Origin: Desulfocurvibacter africanus subsp. africanus DSM 2603
GTDB lineage: Bacteria; Desulfobacterota; Desulfovibrionia; Desulfovibrionales; Desulfovibrionaceae
Reading direction: 5' to 3'
Length of the DNA stretch: 64,000 nt
Assembly (NCBI RefSeq): GCF_000422545.1
Contig: NZ_AULZ01000009.1
Location: 62,001 to 126,000, forward strand
Shown: positions 48,507-57,457 of the stretch, in pieces
How positions within the stretch are numbered: position 1 is the stretch's first letter
How the letters are laid out: the number at the start of each line of letters is the position of its first letter
Notes under the pieces: generated by a model
Seen by the model: the letters and a program-made list of their open reading frames with translations, nothing else
Told to the model about the DNA's origin: nothing
Databases searched by the model: none
Made by a program: the position numbers and the translations under genes

Positions 48507-48812
48507 ATGGTCGAACTGACCGAGTCCGCCAGGGCTCAGCTACAGAAATACTTTGAAGATAGACGGATCTCGGCTATTCGGATCTATCTTGCCTCGGGAG
48601 GCTGAGCGGGGCCACGATTGTCAATGGCTCTGGATGAGCCAAACGATACCGACGAGACTATCGATGCCCAAGGGTTCACCTTTGTCGTGGAGCGGGAGTT
48701 GTACACCCGAGCCAAACCCATCAAGGTGGATATGACTTATTTGGGCTTTCATATTACCTCGGCCATGCCCTTGAGCGACAAAGGCGGATGCGGCGGAACT
48801 TGCAGTTGTTGA
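48507..48812 (+). CDS. HesB/IscA-like selenoprotein (Sec at codon 33, in-frame UGA)
   Basis: ATG 48507 follows AGGAGG at good spacing. The frame reads MVELTESARAQLQKYFEDRR and IRIYLASGG, then TGA at 48603-48605, then AGPRLSMALDEPNDTDETI and on to a C-terminal GGCGGTCSC, 101 codons in all. In HesB/IscA-like proteins the residue after GG is the first cluster-ligand Cys, so UGA sits where Cys belongs. HesB-like selenoproteins are known in bacteria. A SECIS-type hairpin follows at 48625-48641. A promoter lies upstream and a terminator downstream, so it is a complete one-gene unit. It probably binds Fe-S clusters or iron; the exact role is unknown. Confidence 0.87.
48625..48641 (+). promoter_or_regulatory. 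Candidate bacterial SECIS hairpin in the HesB-like gene
   Basis: TGGCTC (48625-48630) pairs perfectly with GAGCCA (48636-48641) around the loop TGGAT. The loop begins 25 nt after the UGA and has G as second base, which fits the bacterial SECIS pattern. Confidence 0.7.
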
Positions 48813-48865
48813 AACTGCCCATCGACTTGCTTCCAGGCTAATCGACACTTTCCCTTAATAATGGC

Positions 48866-48903
48866 AAACCCCGCCTGGCATCGCCTAGCGGGGTTTGTTT
48901 TAT
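48866..48903 (+). terminator. Intrinsic terminator after the HesB-like gene
   Basis: AAACCCCGC (48866-48874) pairs with GCGGGGTTT (48888-48896), followed by GTTTTATT. Since moaC converges from the other side, it may serve both. Confidence 0.85.
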
Positions 48904-48938
48904 TCGCTACTGCGAGGGCTAGCTGCACAGGTCAGCTC

Positions 48939-49424
48939 CTACTCGTCGGCAGCCTCGTAGATGCCGCTCTTGCCGCCGCTTTTGTACAGGAGCTTCACGC
49001 CCTCGATAATCATGTCCTTCTGCACAGCCTTACACATGTCGTAGATCGTCAGTGCGGCGATATTGGCGGCAGTCAGCGCCTCCATCTCCACTCCGGTCTG
49101 CGAGGTAGTGCGCGCCTCGGCGCGGATGACAATGCGCGAGCTCGCCTCGTCAACTTCGAAAACAACATCTACAAAGGACAAAGGAAGCGGATGACAGAGG
49201 GGGATGAGCTGATGAGTGGATTTGGCGGCCAATATGCCGGCGATCTTGGCCGTTGACAGGGCATCGCCCTTGGGCAGGGCCTTGTCGCGCAGGAGTGCCA
49301 GGGTTTCGGGCGCCATGCGCACAACGGCCTGGGCCACGGCCACGCGCCGGGTCGCATCCTTGTGGCCCACGTCCACCATACGGGAATTGCCATGCTCGTC
49401 GATATGGGAGAGCGTGCGACTCAT
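48939..49424 (-). CDS. moaC: Cyclic pyranopterin monophosphate synthase
   Basis: This 161-aa enzyme works with MoaA in the first stage of molybdenum cofactor synthesis. [56 protein letters not shown] and [11 protein letters not shown] are intact. It lies alone, without moaA or other moa genes in view. Confidence 0.96.
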   Translation of the reverse strand: MSRTLSHIDEHGNSRMVDVGHKDATRRVAVAQAVVRMAPETLALLRDKALPKGDALSTAKIAGILAAKSTHQLIPLCHPLPLSFVDVVFEVDEASSRIVIRAEARTTSQTGVEMEALTAANIAALTIYDMCKAVQKDMIIEGVKLLYKSGGKSGIYEAADE

Positions 49425-49454
49425 AGCCCAGCCTCCTGGCTGTAAGGGTGAAAC

Positions 49455-49481
49455 AAAAAAGGGGAAGCTTCGCCCCCCCTT
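49455..49481 (-). terminator. Intrinsic terminator after dnaJ
   Basis: On the minus strand GGGG pairs with CCCC around CGAAGCTT, and the stem is followed by TTTTTTG. It lies about 20 bp after the dnaJ stop. Confidence 0.8.
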
Positions 49482-49501
49482 GGATTCTGTGTTGGCAGTA
49501 C

Positions 49502-50620
49502 CTACTCGCCTGTAGCTACCTTCTTGGCCTTATCGAAAAAGCGCTTGACTTTCTTGAGGGGCTTCTCTTCCTCCAGGCGGGCGAACTCGCGCAGGAGGTC
49601 CTCCTGCTTCTTGGACAAGTTGGTGGGAGTCTTGACGATGACCTCCACCAGCAGGTCGCCCCTGCGGGTGCCGCCAGGTTGCGGCAGGCCCAAACCGGCG
49701 AGCTGAAAAACCCGGCCGCTCTGCGTGCCTTTGGGAATCTCCATGCTGACCGGCTCATCCAGGGTCTCCACCTCGATCTTGTCGCCAAGGGTGGCCTGAA
49801 CCATGCCGATCTCCTTGGTCACGACGAGTTCCTGGCCCTGACGACGGAAGATCTTGTCCGGCTGCACGGAGATGACCACATACAGGTCGCCCGGAGGGCC
49901 GCCGTAACCACCCGCCTCGCCTTCTCCGCGCAGGCGCAGGCGGCTGCCGTCATCCACGCCTGCCGGCACGCGCACCTTGATCTCCCGCTCACGCACCACC
50001 CGTCCGCGGCCCCGACATTCGGAGCAAGGCGAGCGAATGATCCTGCCTTCGCCGCGGCAGACCGGGCACGTAATGGCCACCCGGAAAAATCCTTGGGCTT
50101 GGTAGACCTGGCCCGCGCCCTGGCACTGCTGGCAAGTTTCCGCCGAAGTGCCGGGTGATGCTCCGCTTCCGTCGCACTCGGGGCAAACTTCCTGTTTGGG
50201 CAGGCGCAGGGTAACTTCTGTACCCTTGGCCGCTTCACGGAAATTGATGGTCAGGTTGTAACGCAGGTCCGCGCCGGCGTGTGGCCGGGGACCACGGCGG
50301 CCAGCGCCGCCGAAGCCGAAAAATTCGCTGAAGATGTCGCCGAACGCTCCGAAGATGTCCTCGGGGCTGGAGAAACCTTGCGAACCAAACTCCCCCATGC
50401 CTTCGTGGCCGAAGCGGTCATAGCGTGTCCGCTTATCCTGATCACGCAAGACCTCGTAAGCTTCCGCTGCTTCCTTGAATTTGCTTTCGGCTTCGGGATC
50501 ATCCGGATTTTGATCCGGATGGTACTTGAAGGCCAGCTTGCGATAAGCCCGCTTGATCTCATCCTCGCCGGCGCTACGCTCCACGCCGAGGATTTCGTAG
50601 TAATCTCGCTTTGGTGCCAT
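49502..50620 (-). CDS. dnaJ: Chaperone protein DnaJ
   Basis: This 372-aa protein is a class I J-protein: J domain with HPD ([10 protein letters not shown]), Gly/Phe-rich linker (residues about 75-110), four CxxCxGxG zinc modules ([32 protein letters not shown]) and C-terminal substrate-binding domains. It stimulates DnaK. rpoZ lies 6 bp upstream on the same strand, so the two are probably co-transcribed; dnaK is not nearby. Confidence 0.97.
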   Translation of the reverse strand: MAPKRDYYEILGVERSAGEDEIKRAYRKLAFKYHPDQNPDDPEAESKFKEAAEAYEVLRDQDKRTRYDRFGHEGMGEFGSQGFSSPEDIFGAFGDIFSEFFGFGGAGRRGPRPHAGADLRYNLTINFREAAKGTEVTLRLPKQEVCPECDGSGASPGTSAETCQQCQGAGQVYQAQGFFRVAITCPVCRGEGRIIRSPCSECRGRGRVVREREIKVRVPAGVDDGSRLRLRGEGEAGGYGGPPGDLYVVISVQPDKIFRRQGQELVVTKEIGMVQATLGDKIEVETLDEPVSMEIPKGTQSGRVFQLAGLGLPQPGGTRRGDLLVEVIVKTPTNLSKKQEDLLREFARLEEEKPLKKVKRFFDKAKKVATGE

Positions 50621-50626
50621 GTCTAA

Positions 50627-50848
50627 CTATTGCTGTTCAATGAAAACGCCGGCCTCTTCGATGGACTCGGCAGGCTTGACCTTGCCTGCGGCGATTTCGC
50701 GCAGGGAAGTGACGACTTCCTTGTTGTCGGACTGCACGAGGGGCCTGTAGCCCTCGCGGTACTGCTTGATGCGCTTGATGGACATCTGCACGATGAGAAA
50801 CCGGTTGTCCACTTGCTCAAGGCAATCTTCAACGGTAATGCGAGCCAT
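50627..50848 (-). CDS. rpoZ: RNA polymerase omega subunit
   Basis: This 73-aa protein starts [20 protein letters not shown] and has [16 protein letters not shown], both typical of omega. It helps assemble and stabilise RNA polymerase. Its stop is 6 bp before dnaJ. Confidence 0.94.
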   Translation of the reverse strand: MARITVEDCLEQVDNRFLIVQMSIKRIKQYREGYRPLVQSDNKEVVTSLREIAAGKVKPAESIEEAGVFIEQQ

Positions 50849-51017
50849 ATAGCACTCCTACGAGCGTATGCTGATGTGTCATGGTTGGCGCCAGCCGAGG
50901 CTTGGCCTTTGATGAAAGGCTGCCGACTCCTTGCAGGCGCTTGTCAATAATCATGCCCGGAGTACGCAGCTCCGCCGTCATGAAAAGAATGATTGCTACT
51001 GCATGCGTAAGCTCAGG

Positions 51018-51341
51018 TCAAGGGTTGGCATCCAGGCTGCCACGCGCCCGGCTAGCTGTCGGAATGGCCAAGGCCGCATCAATGTATTTTCTCAGTTCTT
51101 CCGGGCTTAGGCCGGGGATGAGAATGGCCTCCTTGGGGCATGTGGCTTGGCACACACCGCAGCCTCGGCAGGCCTCGCCATCGAGAAGGGCTATACGCCG
51201 GCCGGGACGTTTGGGACTGGCACCCAAGGCAAGTGCCCCCACAGGGCAGACATCCACACAGAAGGCGCAGCCATCGCACCTGTCATCGCGCACAAGCGCT
51301 TTGGCCTGCTCGCCAGGAAAAGCCTTGTTGATGAAGGCCAT
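51018..51341 (-). CDS. 2[4Fe-4S] ferredoxin-type protein
   Basis: This protein of about 107 aa has two cluster motifs, CDGCAFCVDVCP and CRGCGVCQATCP, in a bacterial ferredoxin arrangement, with a helical C-terminal tail (LSPEELRKYIDAALAI). It is probably an electron carrier in the cytoplasm. ATG at 51341 follows AAGGAG; an upstream extension in frame is not supported. The TtcA-like gene is divergent. Confidence 0.88.
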   Translation of the reverse strand: MAFINKAFPGEQAKALVRDDRCDGCAFCVDVCPVGALALGASPKRPGRRIALLDGEACRGCGVCQATCPKEAILIPGLSPEELRKYIDAALAIPTASRARGSLDANP

Positions 51342-51450
51342 GTTCGGTACTCCTTGCGGCTCGTTGCTGTTGGCTCCCATTGTAAGACCAAATGAAAAAA
51401 AGAAAAGCACCGGGCGATCCAGGACATCCAGCGCCCGGCGGAGGCGCCAG

Positions 51451-52200
51451 ATGAAACGCTGGGGCAAGCTGAATTACGCCCAAAAGACTTGCGTCGCCAG
51501 GGCTGGAATGCTCATGCAGCAGACGCACATGCTATCGCCGGGAGCTCGCATAGGAGTGGCAGTATCCGGCGGAGTGGATTCATTTGTCATGATCCAGACT
51601 CTACTCATCCGTAAAAGCATCGTGCCCTTCCCCATTGAGCTCATGGTATTCCATATCAATCCTGGTTTCGATAGCACAAATCATGTGCCGGTAGCCGATT
51701 GGTGCCAGGACAATGGCCTGGCGGCCCACTTCGAGGTTACGAACTTCGGACCACGGGCCTTCAGTGAAGAAAACAGGGAAAAGTCTGCATGCTTCTTTTG
51801 CAGCATGCACCGCAGAAGACGTCTGTTTGAGCTTTGCCGAAACTATAATGTCACGCATCTTGCATTAGGACATACCAAAGACGATTTGGTCACGACCTTC
51901 TTCATGAACATGATGCAAGGGGGAAAGGTCGATGGCTTGCACAGCCGTGATGAATACTTCGGGGGTGAGCTGATGCTAATCCGACCGATGCTGCTCATCG
52001 AAAAGGACATGATCCGCCGGGCGGCCAAGGCTTGGAGACTGCCGATCGTAACCAACCCGTGTCCGGCAAGCGAGAACAGCAGAAGATCTCAGATCGGTGG
52101 ATGGCTCTCGGAATTGTGGAGTCATTCACCTGAAATCAAGAGGAATGTGCATAATGCCATCGGCAAGTGGCAGCTTGACTTGGATAAATCCCTATCTTAA
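51451..52200 (+). CDS. TtcA-like PP-loop tRNA thiolase family protein
   Basis: This protein of about 249 aa has the ATP PP-loop IGVAVSGGVDSFVMIQ, a CxxC (ACFFCSMHRRRRLFELC) and LALGHTKDDLVTTFFMNM, as in TtcA-type enzymes that thiolate cytidine or related tRNA bases. It is shorter and more diverged than E. coli TtcA, so the exact target is uncertain. ATG at 51451 follows GGAGG. The frame extends upstream through the ferredoxin gene on the other strand without support. Confidence 0.83.
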   Translation: MKRWGKLNYAQKTCVARAGMLMQQTHMLSPGARIGVAVSGGVDSFVMIQTLLIRKSIVPFPIELMVFHINPGFDSTNHVPVADWCQDNGLAAHFEVTNFGPRAFSEENREKSACFFCSMHRRRRLFELCRNYNVTHLALGHTKDDLVTTFFMNMMQGGKVDGLHSRDEYFGGELMLIRPMLLIEKDMIRRAAKAWRLPIVTNPCPASENSRRSQIGGWLSELWSHSPEIKRNVHNAIGKWQLDLDKSLS

Positions 52201-52267
52201 ACGACTTGGGCTAAATCCTTAAATCAAGTCGTCAGCTCTGAACCGGCAAGCCAAGGACGCAAGAGCC

Positions 52268-53173
52268 ATGCTACTGCGGAAATTCCATATCGTTGTATTC
52301 AAAGACAGCAGCGGCCAATGCTATAAGCTCCGCTTGCATGGCTGGATGGTCTTTTCTCTTCTCCTGCTGCTTGCCGGCCTTATAGGCGGTAACGTCTATT
52401 TATGGCGTTATTTCCATGAGTATGGCGTCGTGGAAGGACGGCTGGGTATAGCTGAAAAGACGGTTCAAGAGCAGAAGACGCAGATGCTCAGTTTGGCCAG
52501 CAAGATGAAGAACCTGGAGAAGGACCTTTATCGCGTGCGGGACTTCGATTCCAAACTGCGCATCATGATCAACTTGGATCACCAGCAGGCCCAATTGCCT
52601 ACGCCCGTGGGCGGTCCAGAGACCCGCGATTTCTCCAAGAACTACCTGACCATGTACCGGCAGGAGCTTCTCGCGCGCAAGATGCACAATTTCCTGTACC
52701 AGCTCTCCACCGACGCCAGGCTGGAGGAGGCCCGCCAGCAGGAACTTATCCAGACCTTGCGTGAGCGCGAGGATATGCTTGCCGCAACGCCGTCAATATG
52801 GCCCGTCGAAGGCTGGATATCCTCATCCTTCGGCTACCGGACCTCGCCCTTCACAGGCAAGCGCGAGTTCCACAAAGGCTTGGATATCAGCTGCCCGCTC
52901 GGCACCCCCATCTACTCCCCGGCAAAGGGCGTTGTAGTCAACGCAGGCCGTCGCGGAGCCTACGGCTTGCGAGTGTCCATCGACCATGGCGCAGGCACCA
53001 TCACCCGTTACGGCCACATGCACCGCATTTCGGTCAAACCCGGTCAGACCGTGACTCGCGGTGAGCTTGTCGGCTACGTGGGCACCACAGGCCGCAGCAC
53101 GGGCCCGCACCTGCACTATGAAGTGCGCCTGAACGGCTTACCCGTGGATCCCATGCGCTACATCTTGAATTAA
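52268..53173 (+). CDS. M23 family peptidoglycan DD-metallopeptidase
   Basis: This 301-aa protein has one N-terminal membrane anchor (residues about 25-48: WMVFSLLLLLAGLIGG), a coiled-coil stretch and a LytM/M23 domain from about 180 (ISSSFGYRTSPFTGKREFHKGLDI, YGHMHRISVKPGQTV, STGPHLHYEVRLNG) with the zinc ligands intact. It likely cuts peptide crosslinks in the periplasm or activates amidases. A very strong stem follows at 53188. Confidence 0.92.
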   Translation: MLLRKFHIVVFKDSSGQCYKLRLHGWMVFSLLLLLAGLIGGNVYLWRYFHEYGVVEGRLGIAEKTVQEQKTQMLSLASKMKNLEKDLYRVRDFDSKLRIMINLDHQQAQLPTPVGGPETRDFSKNYLTMYRQELLARKMHNFLYQLSTDARLEEARQQELIQTLREREDMLAATPSIWPVEGWISSSFGYRTSPFTGKREFHKGLDISCPLGTPIYSPAKGVVVNAGRRGAYGLRVSIDHGAGTITRYGHMHRISVKPGQTVTRGELVGYVGTTGRSTGPHLHYEVRLNGLPVDPMRYILN

Positions 53174-53187
53174 AACAGTCCGTTCAT

Positions 53188-53240
53188 AAAATGCATGAGA
53201 TCCGGGAAGGGCAAAGCCCTTCCCGGATCTCATGCATTTT
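53188..53240 (+). terminator. Perfect 25-bp stem after the M23 peptidase gene
   Basis: Positions 53188-53212 and 53216-53240 are exact inverted complements with a 3-nt AAA loop, ending CATTTT. It lies 15 bp after the stop and is much longer than needed for termination. Confidence 0.7.
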
Positions 53241-53561
53241 GCTCGAGCTAGTCCCAACCGATTCATTGTCCTCCCATCCGCGCTCTTAGCTGGCCGTTGA
53301 CGGCCAGTGCCTCTTGATATCTTTAACCTGCCCAACTTACTTGGCGGCATGCGGCCCTAGCGACCATTCTCGGCAAACGGCATGGCCCCGACGTTCAATC
53401 CCATAATTGGTCGGAGCGAAACAGGCCTTAACCTGAACTCCTCCTGCTGGTGCTTCTTGCCGTAACCCAACCAACCTCTTTTCGTCGTTGGATATTTTCT
53501 CCTTTTATGCCACTATCCCGCCAAACAGGCATAGAGCTTCCCGCAGCTAAGGAGGAAAAAC
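53241..53561. other. Upstream region of the E1 alpha/beta genes
   Basis: About 320 bp without a supported gene. It has a small inverted repeat, CTGGCCGT (53290-53297) with ACGGCCAG (53300-53307), which may be regulatory. No confident promoter. Confidence 0.4.
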
Positions 53562-54554
53562 ATGCCGACCTCAAGGCCCGGCGGCGAGATACGCCGGCAG
53601 ATGCTTGCCAGCATGATCTTAGTGCGTGCCTTCGAGAACCGCTTGTCCAAGTTGGTCGCCGACAAGGAAGACGTCCTTGGCATGCAGATCCTGGCCACAG
53701 GCCAAGAGGCCGCGTCCGTGGCATCCGTACAGGCCCTGACACCCGAGGACGTCATCGTCTCCAACCATCGCAGCCATGGCCATCTCCTCGCGCGCAACGC
53801 AGACATCAAGACGATCATGGCCGAGATCATGGGCAAGGCGACAGGCGTGAACAAGGGCAAATCCGGCACCCTGCACCTCATCGTGCCCGAGGTGAACGCA
53901 CTCATGACCAGCACCGTGGTCGGCGCAGGACCGTCCATGGCCGCCGGAGCAGCTTTCGCCCAACAGTACCGGGACGAGCGAGCCATCACGGCCGTTTTCT
54001 TCGGCGACGGCGCGGCGGCCGAGGGCAACGTGCACGAGGCCATGAACTTGGCCGGCGTATGGAAGCTCCCGCTGCTCTTCATATGTGAAAACAACTGCTG
54101 GGCCGGGGCCCAGGCCCTCAAGGAGCACTGCGCGGTAGGCAATATCGCCGTGCGCGCGAGCTCCTATGGCATGCCCGGCAAGCTGGTGGACGGCAATGAC
54201 GCCGACGAGGTGCACTCCGCAGTTTCCGAGCTGGCCGAGCACTGCCGCAGCGGCAAAGGCCCTGCCCTGCTGGAGGCCTATACCTACCGCATGCGCGGCC
54301 ACGGCGAGCATGACCATCAGCATTATGTGGACAAGGAAGAGCTGGAGTTGTGGGCCGCCAAGGACCCCATACGCATATATCGCGCGCGCTTGGTCCAGGA
54401 AGGTTTGCTGACCGAGGAAGACGTTCGTGGCATGGAGCGGGACGCCTCCGCCCGCGTGGAAGAGGCTGTGCGCTTCGCCGCCGAGAGCCCGTTCCCCGCG
54501 CCCGAGGCGGCTGTGGAGGATGTTTGGGTTCAAAGCCCCTGGGCTGGGCGCTAA
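53562..54554 (+). CDS. Thiamine-pyrophosphate-dependent dehydrogenase E1, alpha subunit
   Basis: This 330-aa protein resembles pyruvate/acetoin dehydrogenase E1 alpha (AcoA/PdhA). ATGQEAASVASVQAL and NHRSHGHLLA are near the N-terminus; the TPP motif runs GDGAAAEGNVHEAMNLAGVWKLP with ICENNCWA. It decarboxylates a 2-oxo acid with the following beta subunit. AAGGAGG precedes the ATG. Acetoin or pyruvate as substrate cannot be told apart by eye. Confidence 0.88.
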   Translation: MPTSRPGGEIRRQMLASMILVRAFENRLSKLVADKEDVLGMQILATGQEAASVASVQALTPEDVIVSNHRSHGHLLARNADIKTIMAEIMGKATGVNKGKSGTLHLIVPEVNALMTSTVVGAGPSMAAGAAFAQQYRDERAITAVFFGDGAAAEGNVHEAMNLAGVWKLPLLFICENNCWAGAQALKEHCAVGNIAVRASSYGMPGKLVDGNDADEVHSAVSELAEHCRSGKGPALLEAYTYRMRGHGEHDHQHYVDKEELELWAAKDPIRIYRARLVQEGLLTEEDVRGMERDASARVEEAVRFAAESPFPAPEAAVEDVWVQSPWAGR

Positions 54555-54566
54555 AGGAGGTCGCAT

Positions 54567-55547
54567 ATGCTTGAAATGCATACCGGAGTCGCGGTCCGCG
54601 AAGCCCTGACCTTGGCAATGGAGCAGGACGAGCGCATTTTCATAGCCGGCGAAGGCGTGGGCGTGTCCATACACGACAGCCCGCTTATGCCCACGTATGG
54701 ACTATTACAGAAATTCGGACCCAGGCGGGTCAAGGATACGCCCGTGAGCGAGGCGGCCATTGCCGGCCTGGCCGTAGGCGCGGCGAATCTTGGCCTGCTG
54801 CCTGTGGTCGAGATCATGTTCTTCCCCTTCATCACTCTAGCCTCGGACATGCTCGTGAACCACGCCGCCAAGCTGCGCTACCTAAGCGGCGGCAAGAGCA
54901 GCTTCCCGCTCACGGTGCGCGTCAAGACTGGCATCGGCTTCCAGGCCGGCTGTCAGCACTGTCACCCGCTGGAGGCCTGGATGGCGCACATTCCAGGCCT
55001 GAAGGTCGTGTACGCCTCCACTCCCGCCGACGCCAAGGGGCTGCTCCTGTCGGCCATTTTCGATCCGGACCCGGTCATCGTTATCGAGGAAATGGGCCTG
55101 TACTGGATGAAAGGCGACGTGCCCGAGGGCGACGTGCGAGTGCCGCTCGGCAAGGCGCGGCTGGTCAAGCCGGGAAGAGACGTGACAATCGTGGCCTACG
55201 GCAGCGCTGTGTACACGGCGCTGCAGGCCGCGGGGCAGCTTGAGGCCGAAGGTATCTCGGCGGAAGTCATCGATCTGCGCAGCCTTGTGCCGCTGGACAA
55301 GCAGGCGGTGCTTGAGTCCGTGAAAAAGACGGGCCGATTTGTGACCGTGCACGACGCCAACAAGTTTTGCGGATTCGGCGCGGAGCTGGCGGCCATGGTC
55401 GCGGAAGAGGCCTTCGATAGCCTGAAAGCTCCGGTGCGCAGAGTCGCCGCGCCCGAGGCGCCCGTGCCTTTTTGCCCGCCGCAGGAGAAGTTCTATAAGC
55501 CTGATGCGGGAAAAGTGAACGCAGCGGTGAAGGGAATTATGAAATGA
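54567..55547 (+). CDS. Thiamine-pyrophosphate-dependent dehydrogenase E1, beta subunit
   Basis: This 326-aa E1 beta has FIAGEGVGV, the beta-subunit KDTPVSEAAIAGLAVGAA, QAGCQHCHPLEAWMAHIPGLKVVYAS and the transketolase C-terminal domain (VTIVAYGSAVYTALQAAGQLEAEGISAEVIDLRSL). It starts 12 bp after the alpha gene. No E2 or E3 gene follows in the 8 kb to the window end, so it must borrow these subunits, or else works without them. Confidence 0.9.
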   Translation: MLEMHTGVAVREALTLAMEQDERIFIAGEGVGVSIHDSPLMPTYGLLQKFGPRRVKDTPVSEAAIAGLAVGAANLGLLPVVEIMFFPFITLASDMLVNHAAKLRYLSGGKSSFPLTVRVKTGIGFQAGCQHCHPLEAWMAHIPGLKVVYASTPADAKGLLLSAIFDPDPVIVIEEMGLYWMKGDVPEGDVRVPLGKARLVKPGRDVTIVAYGSAVYTALQAAGQLEAEGISAEVIDLRSLVPLDKQAVLESVKKTGRFVTVHDANKFCGFGAELAAMVAEEAFDSLKAPVRRVAAPEAPVPFCPPQEKFYKPDAGKVNAAVKGIMK

Positions 55548-55677
55548 TGGAACACTGGGGAGGGCGCAAGCTCTCCCCAGCATCACTCCAGCGGTTGCCC
55601 ATTCAGCTGCCCTGAAGAGCAACTCGGCCAAGGTGATGGTATCCGGATCGGAGCAATATCTTGTGGGGGCTATGATA

Positions 55678-56334
55678 ATGGGGCAGAGTTTAAGCAAAAT
55701 AGAAAAAGTGTATGATACAGTAGCAAAAGAATATGCCGAGACGTTCTTTTATGAGCACGAAAAGAAACCTAAAGACCAGGACATACTTTGCAGGTTCTCA
55801 CAAGAAATTGGAAACAGAAGACCTGTTTGGGATTTCGGTTGTGGTCCCGGTCATACTGCAAGCTACCTGACAAAGCTTGGACTTGAAACTTCGGGATTGG
55901 ATCTGTCAGAAAAAATACTGGAGCAAGCCAGAGCAATTCATCCGGCGATGCACTTTAGAAGAGGAAACATCCTAGAGCTCGAATTCGAAGACAACTTAAT
56001 AGCTGGCATTGTGTCTTTCTACTCCATAGTTCACTTCACAGAAGATCAGGTTAAACTGGCTTTCCGGGAAGCATTTCGCGTATTACAACCTGGCGGCATA
56101 TTTCTTTTTACCTTTCACATTGGTGAGAACACAATCCACCTGGATCAATTTCTGAATAAAGAAATCGATGTAGATTTCATGTTTTTTACTAATGATTTCA
56201 TATGGAAAAGCCTCAAGGACAGTGGCTTTGCAAAGATAGAGATGATCGCGAGAGAACCATATCCCGCAGTGGAGTACCAAAGCCGAAGATCGTATGTTTT
56301 CGCAATAAAACCTGTCGCTCGAAAATCGCCCTGA
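55678..56334 (+). CDS. Class I SAM-dependent methyltransferase
   Basis: This protein of about 218 aa has the SAM-binding WDFGCGPGHTASYLTKLGLETSGLDLS and the later post-motif VLQPGGIFLFTFHIGEN. The target is unknown. ATG 55678 is preferred because GGGGG lies eight bases before it; two upstream starts (55672, 55636) are in frame. The gene is clearly A+T-richer than its neighbours, which suggests lateral acquisition. Confidence 0.82.
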   Translation: MGQSLSKIEKVYDTVAKEYAETFFYEHEKKPKDQDILCRFSQEIGNRRPVWDFGCGPGHTASYLTKLGLETSGLDLSEKILEQARAIHPAMHFRRGNILELEFEDNLIAGIVSFYSIVHFTEDQVKLAFREAFRVLQPGGIFLFTFHIGENTIHLDQFLNKEIDVDFMFFTNDFIWKSLKDSGFAKIEMIAREPYPAVEYQSRRSYVFAIKPVARKSP

Positions 56335-56566
56335 CAAGGCGCTGAAACGGATGCCATCGTAGGGGCCGGATTACCAGCATCGTGGCCAGTCTCGCCCCTT
56401 CGTCCTTGCTGGCCGAGCGGTCTGAGCACGCCCCTGGAGGACCGTCGCCCTGATGCCGGCAGTTTGTAGCGGTCGGGAGCATCTTGGCCGAGGTCATCGA
56501 TCTCCTCCAACTCACCATGGGCAGCCCGAACGAACCGCGTCCAAAGTTAATAATTGTCATGAAGCT
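56335..56566. other. Gap after the methyltransferase
   Basis: 232 bp in which I see no supported gene. Minus-strand frames are open and could be transposase debris, but nothing recognisable was found. Confidence 0.35.
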
Positions 56567-56761
56567 ATGCTTTTGTATTTACAAGGCATGCAAACGGTCC
56601 TTAAGCCAATCACGTGTAATCAGTGTGCCCACTGGACTCCCGTGAACTGGTCTCTTGGGCACTGCAGTCATCAGTGTTGCCCCATGCCGGGCGTAGCCGG
56701 AGCCTGCTCGGCGTACAAGCCGTCTTCATTCAGGCGTCCCAACGAAGGTAAGCGCCCGTAA
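56567..56761 (+). CDS. Small cysteine-rich protein (about 64 aa)
   Basis: The frame reads MLLYLQGMQTVLKPITCNQCAHW and then HCSHQCCPMPGVAGACSAY, with six Cys that could bind a zinc or cluster. It resembles small zinc-ribbon-like proteins found in phage and accessory DNA. The start is uncertain (56567 or 56588) and no strong ribosome site is seen. Function unknown. Confidence 0.45.
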   Translation: MLLYLQGMQTVLKPITCNQCAHWTPVNWSLGHCSHQCCPMPGVAGACSAYKPSSFRRPNEGKRP

Positions 56762-57133
56762 CGATCTCCCAGCCCACCCTCTGCAATTACCTGATCGAAC
56801 AGCACCGGATTCAGATTCCGGTGCGCCAGGTTCCCGGCCCGCGCTCAAAGTGCTCGTGGGTCACGGACGTGCCCTGCCGCCTGCGCACTTACCCATGTCG
56901 CACTCGTACCGGTGCCGTTCAATCTCGGCTCCTTACTTGCGGCACATACATAGCCAACGCAAGGTGTTGTCCATGCGCGTATGTCTCGTCCACGACCACG
57001 CCTCGGCACGACCGGCCCGAGTGCCGCGACTGGCAAAGATTGCATAAGAAGGCTAGATAAACCATCTTTGGATTACGGTGGTGGATCGAAACGGCCGAAA
57101 AGTCGCCCTGATGAAAGTCAAATGGCCGAGGTT
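56762..57133. other. Accessory stretch without a confident gene
   Basis: Nearly 400 bp before repeat copy E. A plus-strand frame from 56821 and a short one from 56981 (ending exactly at the TAG of repeat E) are open, but neither has a ribosome site or recognisable sequence. Probably decayed DNA. Confidence 0.35.
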
Positions 57134-57261
57134 TAGAGCATTTTGCTTTTGAAAATGCTCTGCAAGCCATGCGTCGGCATGGCTTGCCGCCGCGTAGGCG
57201 TAGGCGCAATTCACTTGCGCCGTCAACGCCGGAGCGGGCGTCTTAAAAGCAATCTGCTCTA
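57134..57261 (+). repeat. Hairpin-rich 128-bp MITE-like repeat, copy E (forward)
   Basis: TAGAGCATTTTGC to TCTGCTCTA, with all hairpin arms intact. It is nearly identical to copy F at 59485, in the same orientation, and the two bracket the YwbE-like and carotenoid oxygenase genes. Confidence 0.94.
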
Positions 57262-57457
57262 AAAAGCGCTCATTCGGGCCAAGCGCACCTGGGTCTATGC
57301 CAAGTACTGCACGCGAAAAGAGTGCAACGCCTTAAGAGAACCGGATAAAAACTGGGCAGAAGGCTTGTCTTTGTACGGGAGGCAAGCCGGCGCCGCCTTG
57401 GAAATGATGCAGGAGCATGTGAAACCGTACAGGTGTTATTCAAGGCCAACGAAGGAT
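57262..57457. other. Short open stretch before the YwbE-like gene
   Basis: The YwbE frame is open upstream to the repeat edge, reading RTWVYAKYCTRKECNAL and then KNWAEGLSLYGRQAG. No start with a ribosome site is present, so it may be the remnant of a coding region cut by repeat E. Confidence 0.35.

Noticed and set aside
56981-57136. 51-codon frame ending at the TAG of repeat copy E
   Set aside because: No ribosome site and no family resemblance; the match with the repeat edge may be chance.
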